64,000 nt of DNA from Macrotrachela quadricornifera (GCA_022393335.1 JAJEKB010021880.1:2549657-2613656), one strand, 5' to 3'; shown: positions 49,878 through 62,595, counted from the stretch's first letter. The notes: generated by a model from the sequence alone, not told the origin. Numbers and translations: made by a program.

Positions 49878-50565
49878 GAAAAATTCAATGATCGTTAACT
49901 CTATCGGTTTAAGTTACCTCTATACTGTTTGAACGCTAGTTATCACTTGTGATTTTTAATATTTATAGTGAAGGACAAATGAAGAATAGAGGAAAACATG
50001 AACATATAGTCTAGTATGCCATTTCTCATTTGCGAACATAAATAAGACTATGTGTTAGTATAATTGTAAAATTTGAAATTTTCAACTGATCGTAAAATTG
50101 AAACTCTTAAAAATTTAAATTTATAATTCATTTTTCAAATTTGATGAAACGAAATAATTCATAACTCGAAAATTTTGAACAGTTTAATTTGATATCGGCT
50201 TGCTTTTACTGAAATTTCTGCAGTTTGTAGAGTGCGTAAGTTTTTAATCAAAAGATTTTTTTATACGTGAAGAATAATAGGTAACAAATTATTCATAGTG
50301 TTTGATCCATTTACAATTGTTTTTTATGAAGTCAGATTATATGTGTTTATAGACTAATATTTGTTCACATTAATATAAGTTTCCTCATCAACCAAAAAAT
50401 AGAATATATTTGGTTAATAATATTTCAATTTCACCGTATGTTATACCTCTCAACTATTTAAATAGATTTTGATTTAATAAATTTGTTATTGAATTAATTA
50501 CATTTGAATTTTATCTACTGATTTAGAACTGAACTTTTCGAATAGAGCTCAATTTAAAACAATCA
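49878..50565. other. AT-rich spacer between elements
   Basis: Nothing is recognised. Confidence 0.35.
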
Positions 50566-51577
50566 TTTGTAAATAACGGATGTGCCAGGTGAAATGAGCC
50601 TCTCAGTATGTTGACTATAACTTTTATTCTTTTTGATCTTCAAAGCTTATTGTTTTTCCAAAAGATGCGCCATTAAATTCTCTACAAAACCATATGTAAG
50701 CTTATTTCTGTAGAAAGTTAAGAAAAAAATTTAAACGAAGATTATTCAAAACATAAAATGTACCCAACTTCCTAAGCTAGCAAATGTCTCGTGAACGGCT
50801 AGTGTTTATATTTCTTTTTCTATCGTCAAGATTGTTTATTTTAAAAGCAAAGTATACCATAAGATGCAGCGTGAAAAGCTCTACAATCTACAAACTAAAG
50901 TTTATTTTAATTATATATTTTTTGTTTTCAAAGAAAAGTAAAACTCTGTGTCACTAATTTTCGTCATTATGAAAAACAATCGTACAGAATTTGGTTTTTT
51001 TTTGAAAACAAAAATTACGCAAATGGAATAAACTTTAGTTTGTAGATCGTAGAGCTTTTAACGCTGCATCTTGTACTATACTTTATTTTCTGTTAATAAA
51101 CCACATTCAGCGATAAAAAGATGATATAAGGAAAAATGAAATCATAATGTACCAAAAAAATGATCTTGTTTGCAGCGTCGAAAATTGATTGCGCAGAACT
51201 TTGTTCATTTTGAAAATAGAGAATTCATATATAGAATAAGGTTCTTGATGTACATGTGGAGCTTTTCACACTGCATCTTATGGTATACTTTGCTTTTAAA
51301 ATAAGCGTACTAAATAACAAAAAAAAGATACATAAACATCGATCATTCATTGTGGGACATTTGCTGGCTTGGAAAGTTGAGTACATTTTATGTGTAGAAT
51401 AATCTTCGTTTAATTTTTTTCTTAACTTTCTACAGAAATAAGCTTACTTATAGTTTTGTAGAGAATTTGATGGTGCATCTTTTGAAAAAACAATAAGCTT
51501 TGAAGATCAAAAAGAATAAAAGTTACAGTCAAAATACTGAGAGACTCGTTTCACCTAGTGCACCCGTCATTTACAAA
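50566..51577. mobile_element. Foldback element with about 390-bp inverted arms
   Basis: The left end is TTTGTAAATAACGGATGTGC; the reverse complement of the right end is TTTGTAAATGACGGGTGCAC. Homology continues inward through CTTTTATTCTTTTTGATCTTC, CAAAAGATGCGCC, AATAAGCTTA and ATTTAAACGAAGATTATTC-like blocks. Two further inverted copies of a GATGCAGCGTGAAAAGCTCTAC-type block lie inside. No transposase. Confidence 0.8.
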
Positions 51578-51778
51578 ATAGTACTGAAAATGTACGAGCA
51601 ATGTGGTTAGGGGTGGCACTTTCACTTTCTTTTACTTTCTAAAAGGAAAGGAAATGAAAGTAAAACCTTTCCTTTCTCAAAAGAAAGGAAAGGAAAGTGA
51701 AACCTTAAGTTCTCAAGTTCTGTATTATGGAGAGTACCTTTAGGTCCTCAAACACTATATTTTAGTAGTACCCTTAGG

Positions 51779-51998
51779 CAGTGCCCGCGCGAAGAGTCTC
51801 AGATTGGAGGGGTGTAGCAGGTTTTGAAAGGAAGTAAACTTTTTTGGGGGGTGTAAAAGAGTATTTTGAGCAAAATTTCTTAAAAAAAATACAAAATTTG
51901 TTCCAAATCTGCTCCTGTCGCTGAAAAAAATCAAAAAAATTTCCAATTATTGAGGGGGTGTACACTCTCCCACACTCCCCTCGCTCGCGCGGACGCTG
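51779..51998. mobile_element. 220-bp hAT-like MITE with perfect 8-bp target duplication
   Basis: The ends CAGTGCCCGCGCGA and TCGCGCGGACGCTG are inverted repeats. CCCTTAGG flanks both sides (51771-51778 and 51999-52006). The host site is the 37-bp tandem unit of the composite element, so this insertion is younger than that array. The interior is T-rich with no gene. Confidence 0.85.
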
Positions 51999-52301
51999 CC
52001 CTTAGGTCCTCAAACCCTATATTTTAGGAGTACTCTTAGGTCCTCAACTCTTATATTATACGAGTAGGCATGCACCGAGCCCGAGCTTCCCGGGCTTGCT
52101 CGTTCCCGGTACTGGGATTCCCGGGAACTGAAGTCCTATACGATAAGGGTATCCTTAGTTCATCAACTCCTATACAATAAGGGTACCCTAAGGTCCTCAT
52201 CTGCTATACTATGGGGGTACTCTTGGATCCTCATCTACTATACTACGAGAGTACTGTTAGGTCCTCAGCTTAGCTATGGCACCATACATTTATTTTACTA
52301 G

Positions 52302-53553
52302 TAGAGTCAAAATCCCTATTAACGACACGAGAATTTTCACACATCTTGTTTGATTTGGTGCACAGCTATTTTTCATCCGATTGAAAATATTTTTATATAT
52401 TCATAATCGTTGGAATCTGAGCTTTCAAATGGTATGACCTCGATCTATCTTTTTCAACATTATAGTGGAGAAATCAGCGGTCTACGATCATTGACTACAT
52501 CTGTCGTTATTAGAGGTACGTTCCCTATTAACGACACCAAGCCAATTTTTGTCCCTAATAACGACACTTCAGCAAAATTCAAGCAAAATAAATATCTTTT
52601 CATAAAAACATCTTTTTCACATTTTCTATCAGGAAGACCAACAAAGACCTTGCTGGCAATTTTGTAGAGCGTGTCGAGTTCTACCATATTCCAACGGTTC
52701 ATGAGAAATCAATCTTGTTTAACTAGGATATATAAATCCACAAAAAGATCCTCTACATCGATCAAAAAATAGGTGACCCTATTAACGACACCAAGCCAAA
52801 TTTTGTCCCTATTAACGACAGCAAGGCAATTTCTGATTCTATTAACGACACCAATCCTATTTCTGTCCCTATTAACGACAGCAAGGCAATTTCTGATTCT
52901 ATTAACGACACCAATCCAATTTCTGACCCTATTAACGACACCAAGGCAATTTCTGACCCTATTAACGACACCAAGCCAATTTCTGATCCTATTAACGATA
53001 CCAAGTCAATTTTTATCTCTAATAACAACACTTTCTCGAAAATTTGTGAATGAATGCACATAAAACAAAAACTAACTTGCATTTTCATAGTCTGATGGTT
53101 TGTGAACGTTTTCCACAACTTTATTTCATTCTTCATGATAAGTGAACTTTAGGTGCCTGTAGTCCCTCTCAGATATTCGAAAAACTTTTTGTCTTTTTTT
53201 GAGTTTTCGCATTTAGAAATCAATAGAAATCACTGCTCTAATTATGAATATCATATTACTTTTTCACAATTCATCGAGTAATAAGGAAAATCTGTGGCAG
53301 GGACAAAAACTGACTTGGTGTCGTTAATAGGGAACGTACCTCTAATAACGACAGATGTAGTCAATGATCGTAGACCGCTGATTTCTCCACTATAATGTTG
53401 AAAAAGATAGATCGAGGTCATACCATTTGAAAGCTCAGATTCCAACGATTATGAATATATAAAAATATTTTCAATCGGATGAAAAATAGCTGTGCACCAA
53501 ATCAAACAAGATGTGTGAAAATTCTCGTGTCCTTAATAAGGATTTTGACTCTA
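52302..53553. mobile_element. Nested foldback element with 260-bp arms
   Basis: The ends TAGAGTCAAAATCC and GGATTTTGACTCTA are perfect inverted repeats. The arms (52302-52560 and 53290-53553) are almost identical, including GAGAATTTTCACACATCTTG and ATCAGCGGTCTACGATCATT. High arm identity implies a recent origin or gene conversion. The same peptide-like frame appears in each arm purely because of the symmetry. Confidence 0.85.
52773..53035. repeat. 30-bp tandem repeat, about 9 copies
   Basis: The unit is CCCTATTAACGACACCAAGC followed by CAATTTCTGA. Copies alternate between ACGACACCAAG and ACGACAGCAAG types. The period of 30 keeps frames open on both strands, giving decapeptide repeats with no independent sign of coding. 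The same motif also occurs in the arms of the surrounding element. Confidence 0.9.
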
Positions 53554-53554
53554 T

Positions 53555-53850
53555 GGTTACTCGGGCCAATTTGAGGTTATCGAGGATGCTCTACAAAAGT
53601 CCTCATAGAGTCTCCGACGGTTGTCCATGAAATAAGCGAGTTACATTTTCAGCCAATCAGATTTTGAGGCGGTTTTTCTCCATCAAGATAAAGATGGAAC
53701 ATAGGGTTATTCGGGCCAATTTGAGGTTATCAAGGGTGCTCTACAAAAGTCCTCATAGAATCTTCTATGGTTACCCATAAAATAAGCGAGTTTCAATTTC
53801 CTCCAAGCTGATTGGCCCATTTTTTGGCTAATATAAAAGCAGACGCAACG
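53555..53850 (+). repeat. Direct duplication, period 150 bp
   Basis: TCGGGCCAATTTGAGGTTAT at 53561 recurs at 53711, and both are followed by GTGCTCTACAAAAGTCCTC-like and AAATAAGCGAGTT blocks. Two copies, moderately diverged. Confidence 0.8.
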
Positions 53851-54245
53851 ACCAGAGATTTACGATAGGTACTTAGTTACTAGTAAATTACATGTATGAT
53901 GCCATTCCTAAGTTGAGGATCCAAGGTTAGTTCTATAGTATAGTAGATGAGGACCGAAGGGTACCCCTATAGTATAGTAGATGAGGACCGAAGAATACCC
54001 CTATAGTGTAGCAGATGAAGACCTAAGGGTACCACTATATTACAGTAGTTGAGGACCCAAGGGTACCACTATAATGTAAGGCATGAGGACCCATAGGTAC
54101 TTTCATTATATAAAACTTGCAGATTTAAAGGTTTCACTTTCCTTTCCTTTCTTTTAGGAAAGGAAAGTTTCTACTTTCCTTTTTTCTAGGAAAGGAAAGT
54201 TTTTACTTTCCTTTTTTAGGAAAGGACAGGAAAGTGCCACCCCTA

Positions 54246-55597
54246 GGAAAAGGTCATAAGATCGTCATGAAACTAGCCAGGTGTTCATAACCAATATGCC
54301 AGGAGATCGTAACAGATTTATTCTGACGTCCGTAACAGTTAAAAGTCTTCTCTATCTTTTTTGTATTCAAGAATATATGAAAGACTAGTAAGTCACTTAA
54401 TATTTCTTAAAGAAAAGCAAATATGAACGTATAGTTCTGAATACCCTGATTTCTCAATTTTTTATTGTTTTTTTTGTCATTCCGAGCTCCCGTACATCTA
54501 ATTCCAAACACCCCGTCTTTTTTCTTATGTTTGGAAGTCGTAACGAACATCTACTACAGGAGATCGTAATGAAAAGGTGGTGGGAAATGTCCCTTTCCCC
54601 TTTGTCGCTCTTTTATTTAATCATACAATACGTTTCACTGATATTTACCAGTCTCAAGTGTTTTTCTTTCCTTTACTTTAATTAAATTTTCTTTTAAGGT
54701 TTTTTTCTCATTCTTTTGGATTTTTGAGCTAAATCATTTATAAAGTAAAACATTTTCTTTCTCTTTTTTTATGCTTTTAATCAACAAAACAAGATCATTT
54801 TGTATCGTCCCTAAGTAACTGTATAATCTTTTTCCATACTGTTTAGTAAATAATAGATCTAGGAGAAGGATAGTATCTTAAATAATGTTTTTTCTGAGAT
54901 TGACATAATATTTTTCTTAGATTTACTTTTATCTAGTGAATATTTTCCTTCTGAATCAAGAATATATTATAGACTATTATCATAATTCCTTTGAACAACA
55001 TTCATTAAAACAATTTATCGTCGAATGTAATCTCAAAAATATTTTGTTTTTGTATTAGTATTCGACTAATTTTAATTATACAATAAAAAACAAGTCTGAA
55101 TAGAAATCCTATTGAGTATGCTATTGCCATAGTAGCATTTCTTTATTGTTGCTCTTTTAATCCTGAAGCTTTTCATCAGAATGATATCTATGTCAGTAGA
55201 TTAACGTTAATGTGAGATAAGCATTTAAATCTTGTTTTTACATCGTAAAATATTTCAGTACTTTTTTCTCTTTCTTTTTATTTTAATAATGAGATTGAAT
55301 AGAAGGTTGCATTGCCGTCTATTCTTCAACAATCTCCTAATACTTAAAGAAGCATAAATGAAAGTTTTGTTTATTTTGAAAAAAAAACCAAAACCCACTC
55401 AAAAACAATAAAAGGCGCCTATATAAACTCTTCTATTTTTTGCTCTTGCCTATCCTTTATTGTAAATTAGTGCAATGTTGAAATAATATTCTACAAAAAA
55501 GAAATATTTTACGTATTTAATTTTATTTTAGGAAATATATTACGACTCAAATCAACTAAATTATATAAACATTGTTTAGTTTCTATGAAAAACGACG
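54246..55597. other. 5' region of the type I membrane protein gene
   Basis: AT-rich, with no gene. It contains a TATA-like box near its right end and a T-rich, TTTTAG acceptor-like site near 55530 that could belong to a 5' UTR intron. Confidence 0.35.
55420..55427 (+). promoter_or_regulatory. Possible TATA box
   Basis: TATATAAA sits after GGCGCC, about 170 bp upstream of the ATG at 55598. This is the best core-promoter match before that gene. Confidence 0.4.
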
Positions 55598-58162
55598 ATG
55601 ATTCTGGTTCGGTTATGTATACTAGTACTAATAGGTGTTCAAGCTGCTCATTACAAAGTAAAGTAAAAATATAATGAATGTAATGAATGTGGTTATAATA
55701 TGTCTTGCAGGGTGGAACAGTTACCTGGAAACCAACTGATCCATATACAAACTCGAGTACGGTGGAAGTTATTATTTATGAATTACATTCATGGACATTG
55801 AGCCGTTTTGTATGCGATCAAACAACAATCAATACTTTAGGCGTGTACGTAGATTCTTTAACTGGTGCAAGTCCGTCGATTAGTTGTCAAACAACCACAA
55901 CTAGTTGTTCAGGAGCAGGCTTTAGAAACTTCTCAGATCGAACTTTTTGCACCGATTTTTCTACTTCGGTACAAATTAGTAGTGGAGCTCTAATTAAAAA
56001 GATGAATCTGAGCCGTTCAACAAATATTCTTGTTGGATACACAGGCGGAGATTGGGCTGGTGAAATCAAAATGCCAAATGGTTTACAAGCCCACGCTTGG
56101 AGTGTTATTACTCGTATTGATTTAAACCAAAAGTATCCTATAAACTCATCACCAGGTATGTTTCTCATAAAAAATACAATGAAAAGTTTTATAAGCATCA
56201 TTGTTTAGTGACTGGATCTCTACCAATCATTCGTGTTATTGAAAATGAAACAGCAATCATTCAAATTCCAGCAGCTGACTGGGATACAGATGATGATATT
56301 CGATGTCGATGGGCAAGTAGTTCAGGAGCTGCTGGCGATGAATGTGGTGACATATGTGCAAATTTACCGGGTGCTAATCTTTCGAGCAGGTTAGATCTAT
56401 CACACTTAAAATAGATCATTTTATGGTATTTGGTTGATTTAGTGATTGTACAATAACATGGCGTGCTGTCCGCAGATCAGTTGATGCAAGTCTTACCACA
56501 AGCACTTATGTTGTAGCAATCATGGTGGAAGATTTTATCAATACTGCTAGTACAACTCCAATGAGTTCTGTACCACTACAAATGTAACAATATTCATTAT
56601 ATTTAAATATGTTTTATTAAATGATATACTTACATATCAATTATTTATTTAGGCTAATCTATACATATAAACGTGCAAGTTCATCATGCAGTATTTTACC
56701 AGCAGTGACTGGTGATCGTCCAAATCGAGCTTGTATTGGTAAGAAAATCAAAGCATATTGGTTATTATATAATTTATTTGATTGTCAGGTGTTCCTATTG
56801 GTGTACAACTAGTTGAGCGTATTGTAGCTACTGTCTATTGTTCTGGTGATTATATCACGGAATTCATTACTATATCACCATTATATATGACAAAAACATC
56901 TATAGCTCCTGTCTCTGGTACTACTAATCAATGGTATATAACACTAACATGGACACCAACTTCTGATCAAAAAGGACCTCAGGTATTTTGTGCTGCTCCT
57001 ATTGATCAAAGAGGATTGACTGGATCTCAACATTGTGTTAATTTTGTTGTTGGATATGCAGCACCTAATCTTATTACTCCAGTATTAGTACAAGGTACAT
57101 GCTTATTTCTTTTGTTTATAATCTTCAATATTATCTTACATTAAGGATCAGCATCACCAATAGGCACTGTTTTTGCTAATCATTCTTTATTCAGCATTCA
57201 AGGTAATATGTCCTCTCGAATATTGTTATTATGACATGACTATTCTCATTGATAATATAGCGACAGGTGGTGTTTATCATCCAAATAGAAATGGAACATA
57301 TATACAAATATATAATAGAGCAAATACATCAGCACCAGTATGGCAAGCAGATTGTGGTTATTCACTAGATTGTATTTATTCTGGACAAACTGTTTTATTT
57401 CATGTTCAAAATGCCAATTGGATACCAGGTGCATTTTATTATGTTTTATTTTCGAGTGGTGCTGCATCAGGCAATGTATTTTGTGCTCCCGAATCGGCTC
57501 CTATTACAGGTTATCATATCATTCTATTTGAAAAAAAACAATTCTACTAAATATTTGTTCTCTAACAGATCCAAATTTTTGGAATTTCAATATTTGGGAT
57601 CCAGGTCTTTCAAGTACAATAACAACAACGACAACTCCACCAACAACTGGTACTGTCACAACACGAGTAAAACTAAACTCTTTTTATCGAAATATATGAA
57701 ATGTATGTTAACTCTATTGTAATGATTAGCCTCTTGGTACGACAACTCCAATTCCAAATTTAACAACGACTGGTATTGTTGTCACAAATGCATCAATTGT
57801 ACAAATAACAACAACAGTAACAACAACTACAACCAGTACAAGCACAACAACTACTAGTAAACTTTTCAATGATCTATGATGAATAACTCCTGTATTGTTT
57901 TATTATAGGTATAACAGCAACAACAGCAACAACAACATTACCAGAAGTTGAAGTGATAACACCAAAACAATTTGAAGAACTATGTAAGCAACCAGTTGCA
58001 ATAGCAACTGCTGTAACAATGATTGTTATGGTTCCAATAAAAATAATTGGCATGTTTGCTATGTTTACCAAACTTGAGAAAATGTTCAGTCCTAGTCGGA
58101 TTGCTGCGAAAATTCGTCACGATAAAGTTGCTAAGAGAGTAAATCCACGCCGAGCTTTGTAA
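55598..58162 (+). CDS. Type I membrane glycoprotein with Thr-rich stalk, 11 exons
   Basis: A cell-surface protein of unknown role. Inferred exons: 55598-55657, 55711-56155, 56209-56389, 56443-56583, 56653-56738, 56789-57094, 57146-57202, 57261-57509, 57569-57666, 57730-57856, 57909-58162, all with 50-70 bp GT-AG introns and about 667 aa. Exon 1 encodes the signal peptide MILVRLCILVLIGVQAA. The ectodomain opens HYKGGTVTWKPTD, a start seen in a family of metazoan and protist surface proteins (HFRxGTxxWxP type), and has many cysteines and NxT/S sites. Exons 9-11 give a stalk of mostly Thr. One hydrophobic helix follows (PVAIATAVTMIVMVPIKIIG, about residues 612-634). A basic cytosolic tail of about 30 residues ends at NPRRAL. 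No enzyme motif was seen. A receptor or adhesion role is only a guess. Confidence 0.88.
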
Positions 58163-59640
58163 AGAGAATGAAATATTGACACTTATTTACGAAAACTAAC
58201 ATATTATTTTATAAACAAACTGACAAAACAATATGTATGAGAATAAATTCTATATTTTTATTTGTTCTTAAACAGAATACATATTTAATCTCGCTCTTCT
58301 TTTTTTAAATAAAAATACTTTTCTTTACTAAAAATAAAAGATTCTTATTCATTCAAAATACTTCTTAATATACACTCAATAATTTATATATTTTGAATAA
58401 TTCGAAACATATCTCTTTAGCACTTGCTTTAACTCATATTATTGATATATTAGAAAAATTCTCTGAAGTTCTTGAGGGTGAGTTTAAACAAATAAGACCA
58501 TGACGTATTTTGATTGAATTTCAAAGTCTGATCAAGTGGTTTTCAATTTATCTGCATAATAAAACTATATTTTAAAAGTAAATTAGCTAGTCAAAGAGAC
58601 AACCAATGGTAATTTTAAATTAATTTCAAAATGAGTATTACAAAATAGAAAAGCCACAACCGTTATGTATCCGGCTGGTGAGATCTCATCAGGTAGCTTC
58701 AGCACACTGCATGAAACTCTACTAGCGTTAAGAAATCGAAAGATAAAATCTTCCAATATAATTTAATATCAATAAAATTCAATGATAGTAGCAATTTTTA
58801 AACTATAATGTCGTGAGTTCAAATAACCAAATGTACAAAAATATGTTTCGTCCTATTTTCTAGAATCCATCAAATAGTTCAGGTTTGGCATAAATCAAAA
58901 TTTTATTGCAAATTAATTTTAAGAGATAATCAAATCATTCAAAAATTAATTTTAGATAATTTCAAAAACAGGAAATAGTTTAGTACTTAAACTAGGTGAA
59001 TTTTGAACAAAATAAGTACTACTACATAGATTCCTACTTAATTCATGAGCCTTATCAAATGATAGAGAATATATTTACATAGAGAAATATATATCAATTT
59101 AAATTCAGAGATATTGAAAAGATATCTCCGAGTTCAAAATGTATATCAACTTCAAAAATAGTAGATAGTCTTCATTATACTAAAGGTGAATATAATAGGT
59201 AACCATCTGTCGTTAGTTTTGAAGAGGTGAGTCCAAGGTGTGAGAGAGGGTGAGATTGTAAAAAAAAAGAATACAATCACAAGCTAGTAAAACGCGTTGC
59301 AATTACGCTGATTGAATCTTATATATGGATTTACTATTGAGAGCATTGAGGAGACAAAATATTTTTGTCTTCTGTGTATCTCTTCTTACATTGTACTTTC
59401 TCAAATGTTATCTAGTTTGAAAAAGTATCAAAAGTTAGTCGGAAACCTTAATTTTTACAATTTTAGGGCAAAGTTTTTGGATTCTCCAGATGTTTAATGA
59501 TTTTGAACCAAACGAATCGGTCTCTCTAAAATTATGTTTTCTACAATATTTTTGTTTATGGAGCTTTCAACCATAAAAAATTGACGCAATATATTACCAC
59601 AATACATCAATGGATAGAGTAGCATTTGCTCTACAAAACC
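58163..59640. other. Spacer after the membrane protein gene
   Basis: A polyadenylation-type AATAAA lies near 58242. Otherwise AT-rich with nothing recognised. Confidence 0.35.
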
Positions 59641-59984
59641 CTGTACTATATATATATCGTTTAGTTTAACTTAGAAAAATAATAACAAACTGTACTGCAT
59701 CCCAAAACACTTATTCTTAGGTCCATTGAACACGATATTTTTCTCCTTCCTACTACTGTTTTGCAATTATTTTAGAAGAGCCTAAGCTGGGCTTTAGATA
59801 TGTGGTAGAACGCCAAAAGATGTCTCTTTTCATGTAAATATGTTGTGGTCTAAAGTTGTAGCAAGATTCAGAAAAGTAGTGAACAATGTTGTTCATTGAA
59901 CATCATTGTTTAGTTTTTTCTGGATAATATATTCACCATTTTTTTATTAAGAGAGGATCCATGAATCAATCAAGAATTTAGGAA

Positions 59985-61125
59985 AATAACCGTCATGAGA
60001 AAAATTTTGACATACTCTTTTTATACTGTCAAATGAAAGCTCAGAAAAAAATTAGTAAAGAAGCATCGATAAAGGGTGGGTGGTATACATATCTATCGAA
60101 TAACTTTATTACTTTGATAATATTCCAGAAACTACTTGATGCACCGATTCAATTAATCTCTCAAACTAGTGTATTCGAGATCTTTCTATATTTTAATGCT
60201 TGTTCTCTAAAATCATTTTTAACGTATTGTAAGTCTCACAGCTCACCAAAAAGCGGGAGTAGATATTTTATTTCTGCTGTTGATAGAGCGTGAAAAATGC
60301 TTCAAAATGTACTCACTTAGAAGTTCTAATCTTTTTAGGTCACAATGTGATAATTTTTAGGCTTTTTTTGATTTTTTTTCAGTAGTTTTTTGAAACCATA
60401 ATACCGTAGTCAAATTCAAAAACAAAATAAACATCGTATTCCTAATTAGCATCGGAAACTGAGTCGAACGAAATATCTTTTTTCTCCAAACAAATTTCAT
60501 GGAAAGCAGGTCCCTACTCCTTCCCTCTCAGGTAACTTTTCTAAATAATATAGCCTGCATTTTCCTACGGGTGATATTTAGACGAAAAAAGTATTTCTAG
60601 TAAAGTACATGTTGTCCGACTCAGTTTTTTATGCTGATTACGAATATGATATTTATTTTATTTTTGAAATGGACTACGGTATTGCAGATTCAAAAAAGTA
60701 CTGAAAAATAGTCGAAAAACGTCCAAAAATTATCACATTGCGTCTCATAGGTAAAGCATCTCTTCAAAAAGATTAGAACTTCTAAGTGAATACACTTTGA
60801 ATCATTTTTCAAGCTCTATCTACAGCAGAAGTAAAATGTCTAGTTCCGCTTGTTGGTGAGCTGTGAGACTTAAAATACGTCAAAAATGACTTTAGAGAAC
60901 AAGCACTAACATATTGAAAGATCTCGAATATACTAATTTGAGATATTACTTCAATCGGTGCGTCAAATCGTCCTCGAAATATTATCAAAGTAATAAAGTT
61001 ACTCGATACATGTGTATTCCACCCACCCTTTCTCGATGTTTCTTTACTAATTTTTTTCTGAGCTTTCATTTGAAATCATAAAAAGAATAATATATCAAAA
61101 TCTTTCTCATGATGGATATTCTCCC
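59985..61125. mobile_element. Foldback element with about 430-bp arms
   Basis: 59985-60440 and 60650-61125 are inverted repeats, sharing TCAAATGAAAGCTCAGAAAA, AAAGGGTGGGTGG-like and GAGATCTTTC-type blocks. Both arms contain the same 86-codon frame starting MKAQKKISKE, which follows from the symmetry; no transposase motif is present. The centre (60440-60650) is unique. Confidence 0.8.
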
Positions 61126-62236
61126 AAATGTTCAATTGAGTCATGAGCTCTATCTTAAAAGTTTGTCTTTTTTTCGGAAAATCAAAACTATTTTATTACA
61201 ATGCTCGAACATTTTTAAAAAAATAATCGAAGCGCTATCTTCGTACATGGTTTTCTCTTGATAAGATTAAAAAACAGTTAGCTAAAAAAAATGATCTTTC
61301 TTGTAGATTTCGCGACCTTCAACTCAGAGATTTCTATTGAACTTAAAATTATAAATGTAAACTGAATTAAATCAGATGATTTTGAATCGACTAAATATGT
61401 ATGGCATGTCTTCGTAGAAAATTTCACACATATCAGTTATTATCATTTCAAGTTTGGAGTTGCTATATTTTGTTGAATAAATTAATTTCAACTTTTTCCG
61501 ATGGATTTAAATTTTTGTATCTCATTTGTGTCATATTTTGGTTTGTGTTTACCGTGTAATGATATATCTTTTCTGTATGATCTGAGATACTGACGGTGTA
61601 TAGTTGTAGTTATTGATCATACGATGGTTAGATATTCTATTTCACTTTGAGTGAATAATGGGGAGCTTTATATAAAATTTAGGTCATTCTATTAAAAAGA
61701 TTGTACGCATGATTAAGGTATTGCTCTGAAGTTGCTGTGCAAGCGGCAAACAATTCGATTTGAAACGTAAAGTCGAGGAAGTTGATCCAGTTGAGTTGAA
61801 AGAAAAAATCGAGAAACATAATTTGCACAAATAATCTGTATAAACTGGAGAAAATCGGTAAAAATTTATTTAGAAAATATGGTAATTAGTATATTTACAT
61901 GATGATAATGGATACCTTTAGACTTTTGTATGAAAATATGTTATATGTATGTAACCGTACCAGAATCATTTGGTTTGCTCCAGTCAAAGAATATGTTTTT
62001 TTTGTAACAAAATGGTTTTCCTTTTCTTAATCTTATCAGCCGAAAATAAAGTGAAACTATAGCACTTTGCAGTGACAAATTCCTGAGCATTCGAACAAAG
62101 TATCGGTCTCCTTTTAAGAAATATTTTCGACTTTTTCCGACAAATACGAAAGATAAGAACGAATTTTATGCTGACTCGAGTGAACTCAAAAAACGATTTT
62201 TGCTAAGTTACTAAACTAAGCGAACGATTGACATCA

Positions 62237-62446
62237 ACCACGAAACTCATACAAAATGGAGTTCATTGTTTATCATAAGTCAGTCCAATGTCCGAAACTG
62301 AACATCTACTATGACGCAGTGAAAATCATAGAGAAGAAGAACTTCAAATATCTTGGATTCTATCTCGACGCAAAGTTATTCTCTCGTGTCATGATTGATG
62401 CTCAGTTTATTAGATTACAAAACGACATATCTAAAATCCAGCTTTG
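62237..62446 (+). mobile_element. LINE-type reverse transcriptase scrap
   Basis: The frame EFIVYHKSVQCPKLNIYYD, then FKYLGFYLDAKL and QFIRLQNDISKIQL matches the thumb region after the RT palm of non-LTR retrotransposons (the FKYLGxxLD block). It is only about 65 codons long, with stops before it. No endonuclease or YxDD box was found nearby. Confidence 0.55.
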
Positions 62447-62595
62447 ACTCTTCCAACATAATTGCAAAACAGTAGCATTAAAGAGAAAATACCATGTTCA
62501 ATAGACCTATAAGTGTTTTGGGATGCATTATTATTTATTATTATTTTTCTAAGTTACATTAAATGATATATATATATATATATATAATACAGTAG

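Larger units (their letters stand above)
51608..54245. mobile_element. Composite foldback element with tandem repeats inside its arms
   Basis: The terminal inverted repeats TAGGGGTGGCACTTTC and GAAAGTGCCACCCCTA are perfect over 16 bp. Inside each end come GAAAGGAAAG/CTTTCC-rich runs. Then there are tandem copies of a roughly 37-bp unit containing GGTCCTCAA...TATA at 51720-52270, and its complement (TATAGTAGATGAGGACC) at 53930-54115. The middle holds further nested insertions. Arms made of tandem repeats are characteristic of Drosophila FB elements; the relation here is by structure only. No target duplication was seen. Confidence 0.7.
59641..62595. repeat. Distant inverted repeat pair (about 135-bp arms)
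   Basis: 59641-59775 and the reverse complement of 62460-62595 share a TATATATA run, TAACTTAGAAAAATAATAA, TGCATCCCAAAACACTTA, a GAACACGAT-like block and CTACTGTTTTGCAAT. They may be the ends of one 3-kb element that has been invaded by the foldback inside it, or two copies of a shorter repeat. Confidence 0.65.

Noticed and set aside
52773..53035. Regular 30-bp direct repeats reminiscent of a CRISPR array
   Set aside because: The units are contiguous with no unique spacers, and the genome is eukaryotic.
52762..53136. Minus-strand frame with repeated LVSLIGSEIG peptide
   Set aside because: The 30-bp tandem unit is a multiple of three and stays open on both strands. It sits in a foldback core with no start or splice context.
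60033..61069. Pair of 86-aa near-identical frames in opposite orientation (MKAQKKISKE...)
   Set aside because: They mirror each other because they lie in the inverted arms of one foldback. No transposase or other motif is present.
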